A stretch of 64,000 nucleotides of DNA from Acephala macrosclerotiorum (Eukaryota; Ascomycota; Leotiomycetes; Helotiales; Mollisiaceae): the NCBI GenBank assembly GCA_014904845.1, contig MU119215.1, positions 248,001 to 312,000 of the forward strand, written 5' to 3'. Position 1 is the stretch's first letter; every line of letters begins with the position of its first letter. Made by a program: the position numbers and the translations under genes. Shown one piece after another: positions 57,692-64,000 of this stretch. The notes below the pieces were generated by a model. It saw nothing but the letters and a program-made list of their open reading frames with translations. It was not told the origin of the DNA and did no database searches.

Positions 57692-58765
57692 CTACGAGTC
57701 GTCGATCAGGATCCAGGCTTCTGATTCGGAAATGGTGGGGGTTGGGAGTTGGGTGGTGGTGTGTTGGGAGGGAATGAGTGTCCAGTCTCCGGGGTCAAAT
57801 GAGTGTGGTGGAATGGTAACTGTTCGAATTGGAATTGATGGTGGGGTATTATCGCATGAAATTGATTGATGAGGTGATCCTGACCCAAACGCCAACGCCG
57901 AGGGGGTCGGTAAGGACTGTGGGATATCGATATCGGTGTTGAGTGACTTGAGAGTGCGATGTTGAATCGTGGGGGTATGTGTCGTTGTGGTAGAAGATAA
58001 CAAGCGCGCAATATCCGCATCATCGCCTAACTCAGAAAACGAGAGGTACAGCGGAAGAGGGGAACGCCAAGTTGACCGTGAACGGCGTCGAGAACGCTTC
58101 GGCTTGCCATATCGAATGATGAACGGGATTGATTGCTGGACAGGGACATCGCAAGAGACAGAGTTTGTCAGTGAGTCTGGTGCGATGTCCTCATCGTCGT
58201 CGTAAAGAATGCCCAAATGATATAACTCCTGGCGAAGGATGCGTAAGCATACATCTGTTGCGCCTTTCCAAAAAGTTTCCCAAAAAAGATTGCTCTTTTC
58301 CAACACCAACGAGAAAGAAAGGATGGATAGATTGGAGGATGATCATGATAAATATCAAGGATCGATATAATCAATGTCGCCGAAGAGGCCGAGGACGACG
58401 TCAAGCATCGCCGCATCTGGGATACTCACGGAATCATCGACTTCATAAGCATCTTCCCCAAACAGCCTTCGCTGATCCATCTCTGACTGTATCCTATCCA
58501 TCTCCGCAAGTGCTTTCTCCTCTGCTTTTCTCGCTTGCCATCGCTGCCAACTCTGATCGAAGTTTTGACGGAGGAGTGGCGACGGTCTGGCTTTGTCGGA
58601 GGGGAGATAGATGCTTGTGTCTCGGGCTTCGAGAACGCTGTCGGTGTGATCAAACGGTGCGTTTGCCTTGCGGTTCATCGTCCGACGAGTACGGGATCCT
58701 GGCCGCTCTCGACGCCGGTTCTGGCGATGATGTGGCATATTGCTTTGTCCGTTCAATATAACCAT
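57692..58765 (-). CDS. Hypothetical protein, two exons
   Basis: Exons 58430-58765 and 57692-58294 give 312 residues; the 135-nt intron runs from GTGAGT to AAAAG with no branch site that stands out. The first exon is basic, then helical and charged (QSWQRWQARKAEEKALAEMDRIQSEMD). After the splice SNLFWETFWKGATDVCLRILRQEL is amphipathic, then acidic DDDEDIAPD, an Arg-rich patch, and a Ser/Thr/Pro-rich C-terminus ending ESEAWILIDDS. No family recognised. An alternative start is the second ATG ten codons in. Confidence 0.65.
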
Positions 58766-60500
58766 GATGATTGATGTTTCTAGGATAGTTTCGGGAGAAA
58801 ATTTGTATCCTTAAAGGATGGAGAATTCGGGAGGTCTGCGATGAGGAAGGAAAATGGCACTATAGGAAAGGGACACGGCCTTATATCATGAGTTCTCGAA
58901 GAGTCATCGTCGTCGACGTGCTCTACCTACGGTACCGTAGTCACGCGGTGACTCGAGAGTGACAAATATCTATGGGTGAAGCAGTACTTATTGCTATTGG
59001 CCATAGAGCAGGTGTCCCAATTAGGTGAGTCATACAAGCCCCAACGACAACGCACAGCCACGCAAGGTTGCTCCTTAGCAATGTCCGAGGCCGGCAGGCA
59101 GGCAGAATCTTCAAGCATTTGCGAGAACATGAAATAGAAAGCGAGTGCGAAGCCGAGAGTCTAGAATCTTTCGTGGAAGAGCCGATAAAAATGCCTTGCA
59201 GAAGTCGAGGAAGTGGTTGCAATGTTGTGGCTGAGTGGTAGAACTAAATGTGTGGCACAGGGCAGTTTATGGTCCGTGCAGTCTTGTTTTTGGAACACCA
59301 CGCGGAGGAGAACATCGAACTTTCTATTTGCCAATTCGTATTTCAAGCAGTGGCGCAAGTCTTCGAATGCTTCCATGCGCATCATAAATGAGGCTATGTT
59401 CCTCCCGTCCCAGAGATCTGGTAAACCTCCCTCAGATGCTCTATGTAAAAGTGGAGACACGTGACCTCTCAGGGGCTCAAGCTCACAACAAAGGTCGCAG
59501 ATGGCAAGCTCACCGGAGACTGGTGACTGACCGAGCAAGATGTCTCGGATAGGCACTGTCAGTGGTGATATCGTTGTGCCGCTGCCTGCACATATTGTCT
59601 GGGAGTTTGAAGCTTCGCGTCCGAATTAGGCAGGACGACGGCGTCTCATTATGCTGCCTCGAACACTCAAGTGCATCTTGACTCATCGCCGGCCACAGTT
59701 CCGTGTTCGATTTTTTGTCAGAAGTTTGGTAGGAGGGGTAAGAAATGTTCTAGTTCCATCGTTTGCGAAGAATATATGATGGTTATGTAAAAAAAACACT
59801 CTCAGGTGAAGAGCGGGTGCTAAGAGCGCTCAGTCGAAAAGAGCTGAAGGTTCAGAGGGACAATAAGCAACGGATCATGACCTTGAAACAATGTCACATA
59901 TTAGGAATAAACCCATGAAAAGTAAGAAGCAGAATGAAAGCCGAGATCCATGATTTTTGCCATGCCTTGGAACTTTTTCTCGTGTTACTCTGGGATGACT
60001 GCAGGCACCCGACGGGTTCACGAATATTGACATGACACAAGGGAGAGATGACAGGCAAGAGTAGGCTGCCACTTGGCACCTTGCAAAGTATTGAATTTAG
60101 ACAAGAATAAGTCCCAAGCCAGGAGTCGGCATGAACGAGCCCAGTGAATGCAAGATTTGTTCTGAAAAATCAGGAGCGAAGTCTCTGGTCGATGATTTCC
60201 TGAGCCGAAACAAAATCATGAGGTGCCAGCGCCAAAGGAGAAATGTAAATGCATCGCTTTATTACCATTACTAAGGTTTTTTCTAGTTCGCAATACCACG
60301 CAGAATGTGCAACACTACGATCTATGATACCGAATGTTCATCTAAGAACCAAGATTCGATCTCATCCCCAGTTTTTCTTCCATGCCGAGATAACCAACCC
60401 TTTCCCTCAAAATATCACCCAAAGGCTAAGAAAATGCATCAAGGATGGATGGATCAAAGTTGGGCAGATATTCAGAGCAAATTGGTGAGGTTGAGGCCGC
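58766..60500. other. Intergenic region, sparse
   Basis: 1.7 kb. The minus strand has a 131-codon frame (59161-59556) with protein-like segments such as LAICDLCCELEPLRGHV and MMRMEAFEDLRHCLKYELANRK, but it opens on GTG and no upstream exon could be fitted. It may be a remnant. Nothing else recognised. Confidence 0.35.
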
Positions 60501-61204
60501 TTAGTTGGCGATCGAGGTGATGATGGCGTGCAGAGGACTGGTGGAAGTGGGCAGAGTGCAGCCTTGGGTATCAGCAGCGTCTTCATAGACTAAGGTGACG
60601 TTGACAGAGGCGAAGTACTCGACGTAGTCGTAAGGAGGCTGGTAGTTCCTGGCATTCGATATTAGCTTATGGTCTTCATGAAAGGAAGGTTAAGGGGGGG
60701 AACCTACACCGGGTCGGAGAAATCATGAGCCAACTCGAGGGAGAAGTGGCAGAGATCGGTGTAGGATTTGATGAACCAGTCGAAGGCCTCCGGTTTTCCA
60801 TTTGCACCAGGAGTTTGGTCGCAAAGGAGATAGGAAGGACCGAATGGAGCACCGCTGCTATTGGTAGTGTCGATCCAGGTCTTAGAACAGAAGGTCTCAG
60901 TACCAGAGTTGGGGTCTTCGAAGGTGACTGGTTTTGTCAGAAAAGTTCTCTTCTCACGTGGGTGATTAAGCTTACAGTAGAGAGAGTGGTTGAAGCTCCC
61001 TTGAGAGAGGCCAGGAAGTTTGGAGGAGAAGAAGCCGGAAAGTAGGAAGTCCTCGTGGACGATCAGATCGGTGGCGCTGACAGCTTGCTTGGTAGCAACG
61101 TGACGACGAGAGAGCGCAGCTGATCGGTAAGGGAGTACTTGAGGGAGTGCCGTGGAAAGGGAGGCAAAGCCAAGGATGATGCTGATGACTTGGAAGCAAC
61201 GCAT
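60501..61204 (-). CDS. Small secreted protein, unknown function
   Basis: Three exons, 60976-61204, 60708-60927 and 60501-60648, give 198 residues. Residues 1-19 form a signal peptide (MRCFQVISIILGFASLSTA). The mature part has a probable Lys-Arg-type region near residue 32 (SRRH), N-glycosylation sites (NHS, NSS, NVT) and a few Cys (CSKTW, LLCDQTP, LCHFS, GCTLP) that could form disulfides. Intron 1 is only 48 nt and divisible by three, so retention keeps the frame open and adds 16 residues; retention of intron 2 (59 nt, GTAGGT) stops at once. No known family; an effector-like or surface role is inferred only. Confidence 0.8.
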
Positions 61205-61235
61205 GATGAAAAGTTTGATTTTGGATGGGGATTAT

Positions 61236-61244
61236 GTTTATATG
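61236..61244 (-). promoter_or_regulatory. Possible TATA element of the second secreted protein gene
   Basis: The minus strand reads CATATAAAC 32-40 bp upstream of the ATG at 61204. Close to the start, so the leader would be very short. Confidence 0.3.
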
Positions 61245-61513
61245 TAGTTGACGGGACTGTAGCGACAGACTGTAGATGGTATGAAGAGCTTGAGTTCTTA
61301 GAAGATTCAAAGTCCCTTATTTGTGGATGCAAAAGGTTCTAGTGGAAAGAAAGACTGTGGAAGAATTTTCTTTTAGACGAAGTATTCAAGAGATCAGACG
61401 AAGTGCAGTGACCGCAAGCACACAAATCGCACGAGAAACGATAGTGAATTGCCCGGAGAGCATGTGAAAGATTTAGAAGACTTCTGGTTATTGTTCCCGA
61501 GAATACTGAACAT

Positions 61514-61822
61514 TTAAGAAAAAAGAATTTCGAGTACTTCTAAGTCGTACGGACGTTCTTCGGCGCAAGGGACCCCAGGAAGCTGAATAGCCTGTTCTGC
61601 CAACATGGCCAGAATTTGAGCCCCATGACTTTTCTTGGCTAAGACTGGAGACGTTGATTCGTCCCTGAAGATCTTAACTTCTTCCAATCGATGCTTTGCA
61701 TTGCGTCCAATTACAGAGTTGACAAGTGTCAAGGACGACAGACGATCGAATAAACATTCCAAGATGAAACGCCGAACAAGGAGATCTTCCAGGAGCGAGC
61801 AAGATGCGGTCATGCCAAGCAT
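61514..61822 (-). CDS. Hypothetical protein
   Basis: 102 codons from a true ATG; the residues alternate hydrophobic and charged as in a helical protein (LLEDLLVRRFILECLFDRLSSLTLVNSVIG, GAQILAMLAEQAIQLPG). No family recognised. A further open frame upstream (61996-62199) might be part of the same gene, but no splice could be fitted. Confidence 0.3.
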   Translation of the reverse strand: MLGMTASCSLLEDLLVRRFILECLFDRLSSLTLVNSVIGRNAKHRLEEVKIFRDESTSPVLAKKSHGAQILAMLAEQAIQLPGVPCAEERPYDLEVLEILFS

Positions 61823-63323
61823 TCAAGGGCTTCAGAGTTCGTGACCATTACGAGTTTTGATATTCAGGTCGTTTCTTCAGAAAAGTGCCGAGGGACGAAG
61901 AACCAAGCCGAAGAGTTAAAACTTGTTATCACGGACTTTGGGCATCCTCGCAGCTGTGAGTAGCCATGTTTATGTTTGGATACCCACAACAGAGGTCACC
62001 GCTGAAGGGCTGTGCAATCCCGATGATGTGGAGGCCCTGCAGACATCTCACAACGTGCTGATTTCGGATGAAGTTCGTGCTTAACCTCATTCTTCCAAGA
62101 TTGAAAAGGGAAGGCCAAGCTTTTGAGATGGCTGCATCGGTGCATGATCTCCGCGAGATGCATCCTTAAGTCAGTTAAGTCAGCACGAAGGATCATCATA
62201 TCTTACAGAAGTATCGAAATTGTAGACAGTCTCACTCCCTTCCCCTTCCGACGATTCCTTCGGCAAGCCGTCGGGAGACTGAGGTGAGAATACACGGAGG
62301 CGCAAACGTTTGACGCTGATTGACAAATAAGCTTGATCATAAAGTCACGGGAGTCACGATGCTTTATCATCGGTGGGGCGCTTATCAGTGTTTATTTATA
62401 GAATCTGCTGCCATCCTCGCACTTGGAGGGGTGGGCAGGTACAAGAAAAGGGGTTAGGGGATTGCATGATGAGCGTGTTTGCATTTCCATCACATAACAA
62501 AACATCAAGAACAACAACTTGCTCTCCATTTCTACATGGCTTTCCCGGTGTTTCAAGCTAACATCCCATCCATGACACCGCAGCAAGCTCATTGCTTGCT
62601 GATTCAACCTCCTCAGCCCCAAAGGTCGTCTTATGTCTCCCAGAACTTGAGAGACCTTTCCAATGACTGCACCTCATTGCTGTACAGAGCTCTGATGCTC
62701 CTATTCGCTCTGTCGCTTCGACCCGATGAACTTTCTATGGCGTGAGTCCCCATAATCCGTAGCAATGCAGCCGTCTTCTCATCGATAGCCTTGGTATCTG
62801 ATTCCTTCGAGGGGCAAAATCTCGCGGGGGATGATCTCATAGCTAGGCTAATATGGGATTAAGTATTGAATCTGCACTTGCAGAGGATAGAGCTGGCTTT
62901 AATCCTGATATCTTGATGTTGCATTGCAGCAACTCTTGCACTCTTCTGAGACCATGGCCTCTAGCCGCAGCTGTGGTTGTTCTCGACGAATAATTGACTT
63001 GTTGAGCAGCACTCAGCCCCCCGGCATCCTAGTCGCTCGTCTCTCCGTTCTACCCTTCACCTCAAGAATTGACCCTCGATTGCTATTATTATCTCAATAC
63101 ACAGCGCTCTTTTGCAGACGGCATCATCTCATCTAGCCACATTGTACAAGCGATTGTTTCGAAAAGCTTCAAGCGCGCAAAGTCGGGACCGACATAGCCT
63201 GCCCTCACGCTCGCGGGTGAAGCTCGAGCCCCACCAAAGGCTGTGCAGGCAGGCCTCAACCAGCAACAGCGAAGACCACTCAGAGTCTATCGTGAGCTCC
63301 GGCCACGATTGCGCATAAGACAA

Positions 63324-64000
63324 ATGCCATTCGGATTCAAACATAACAATCGTTCAAGACAGGCGTTGAACGATCCCTCTCAGGGAACACCGACGTCCAG
63401 CGGCAGCGGAGGCTCTTTGGAGAACCTCGCAGCCCCAAACGACACAAGGAACCAACACCAAGGGCACCCAGCTGCCAACCAACAACAACCACGCCCTGAA
63501 GCCCAGCAGCCCTACAACGCACCCAATATCGTCCCAGATATCGATTATCGGGCCCAGCCAAAGCCTGCCGAGATCCCAACCCGATCGCAATCGACGCGGT
63601 ATTCCACGAGCTATCAACATCCACTCCCACCTCCCCCGCAGACTGGGTCGAGTGACGATCTGGGACTCCGAGCATACCAGCAGCAGGGTGGAGCACGAAC
63701 AGCACAGGCACCTGCTGTCGAAACGAAGAATAAGAAGAGTATTTTTAATCGCATGAGATCGTCAGGAAGGAATTCTGAGTCGTCGTCGTCGTCGTCGAAA
63801 CCACCCCCGCAAGCCCCATACAACAACACCGCAGGGCTAGCTCGAAGACCGTCTAAGAAAGAAAATCCGTCGATTATTCGCACCGCTCCACACACAGCTC
63901 AGAGGGAATCTGGGGCTGAAAAAGTTGATTGGCAGTTCCCACCAGACCCACGAACGCACCTGCCTTCACCGCAAGAAGCACACGAGGACGGACTCGATCC
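63324..64000 (+). CDS. Low-complexity protein, N-terminal part, runs off the end
   Basis: The frame opens at the ATG at 63324 (MPFGFKHNNRSRQAL) and stays open to the last base, about 225 residues. It is rich in Pro, Gln, Ser and Asn, with a Ser run coded by six TCG repeats (63779-63798), KKSIFNRMRSSGRNS, and near the edge EKVDWQFPPDPRTHLP followed by EAHEDGLDP. Such disordered N-termini precede folded signalling domains in many large fungal proteins; the class cannot be told from this part. Confidence 0.7.
   Translation, partial: MPFGFKHNNRSRQALNDPSQGTPTSSGSGGSLENLAAPNDTRNQHQGHPAANQQQPRPEAQQPYNAPNIVPDIDYRAQPKPAEIPTRSQSTRYSTSYQHPLPPPPQTGSSDDLGLRAYQQQGGARTAQAPAVETKNKKSIFNRMRSSGRNSESSSSSSKPPPQAPYNNTAGLARRPSKKENPSIIRTAPHTAQRESGAEKVDWQFPPDPRTHLPSPQEAHEDGLD

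Larger units (their letters stand above)
61205..63323. other. Intergenic region, sparse
   Basis: 2.1 kb. One candidate ORF at 61514-61822 is listed separately. The plus strand has a 69-codon ATG frame at 62536-62745 (MAFPVFQANIPSM start) of doubtful meaning. An imperfect GC-rich inverted repeat (CCGACGATT.. CGTCGG) lies near 62248-62275. Confidence 0.4.

Noticed and set aside
1..64000. tRNA, rRNA, snRNA, CRISPR arrays, intact transposons, telomere or centromere repeats
   Set aside because: I looked for T-loop-like motifs, the 5S internal control region, direct-repeat arrays, terminal repeats and reverse transcriptase or transposase motifs and saw none by eye; tRNAscan-SE, Infernal and a repeat library search would be decisive.

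Overview
The window is nuclear DNA of a filamentous ascomycete (Pezizomycotina). Most genes carry short introns of 46-102 nt with GT..AG borders and CTAAC/CTGAC-type branch sites. The gene set is typically fungal: UTP10, NRDE2, HSP104, MHR1, a Zn2Cys6 regulator, DUF7704 and 2EXR proteins. A leotiomycete is my best guess from the overall flavour, but the class is inferred and not shown by the sequence.

Layout. 1-6.5 kb holds a truncated F-box/WD40 gene (-), a DUF7704 membrane protein (+) and an ACMSD-type amidohydrolase (-) that lacks a usually conserved His. 7.2-8.1 kb is a decayed S10 serine carboxypeptidase. 8.9-18.8 kb is a dense housekeeping block: adenine phosphoribosyltransferase (+), UTP10 (-) and NRDE2 (+), the last two head to head over 284 bp. 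18.8-21.4 kb is a gene-poor stretch with weak, diverged repeats, followed by a small secreted protein (-) and an unknown ORF (-). 23.5-29.5 kb holds HSP104 (-) head to head with MHR1 (+), then a sulfotransferase-like P-loop protein (-). 30.5-32.3 kb has an unknown two-exon gene and a broken, possibly nucleoside-hydrolase-like ORF. 34.7-40.0 kb has a six-exon Zn2Cys6 transcription factor and COP9 signalosome subunit 1, both (+).

41-47.4 kb is an accessory, decaying island: a multi-span membrane protein pseudogene with several stops and frameshifts, a 2EXR pseudogene, and a related 2EXR gene that may be intact. 48.6-58.8 kb is conserved again: a DENN-type DUF4484 protein (+), SEC63 (-), RDH54 (-) and an unknown two-exon gene (-). 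58.8-63.3 kb is sparse, with a second small secreted protein (-). The last gene (+) starts at 63324 and runs off the end.

The conserved genes serve ribosome biogenesis, nuclear RNA turnover, proteostasis, ER import, recombination and ubiquitin-type regulation. They do not form a pathway cluster. I found no tRNA, rRNA, CRISPR, intact transposon or biosynthetic cluster, and no clear new multi-gene system. The most useful leads are the atypical amidohydrolase, the pseudogene-rich island, the repeat-bearing gene-poor region and the two secreted proteins. All exon borders were placed by eye, using reading frame, splice consensus and remembered family patterns.
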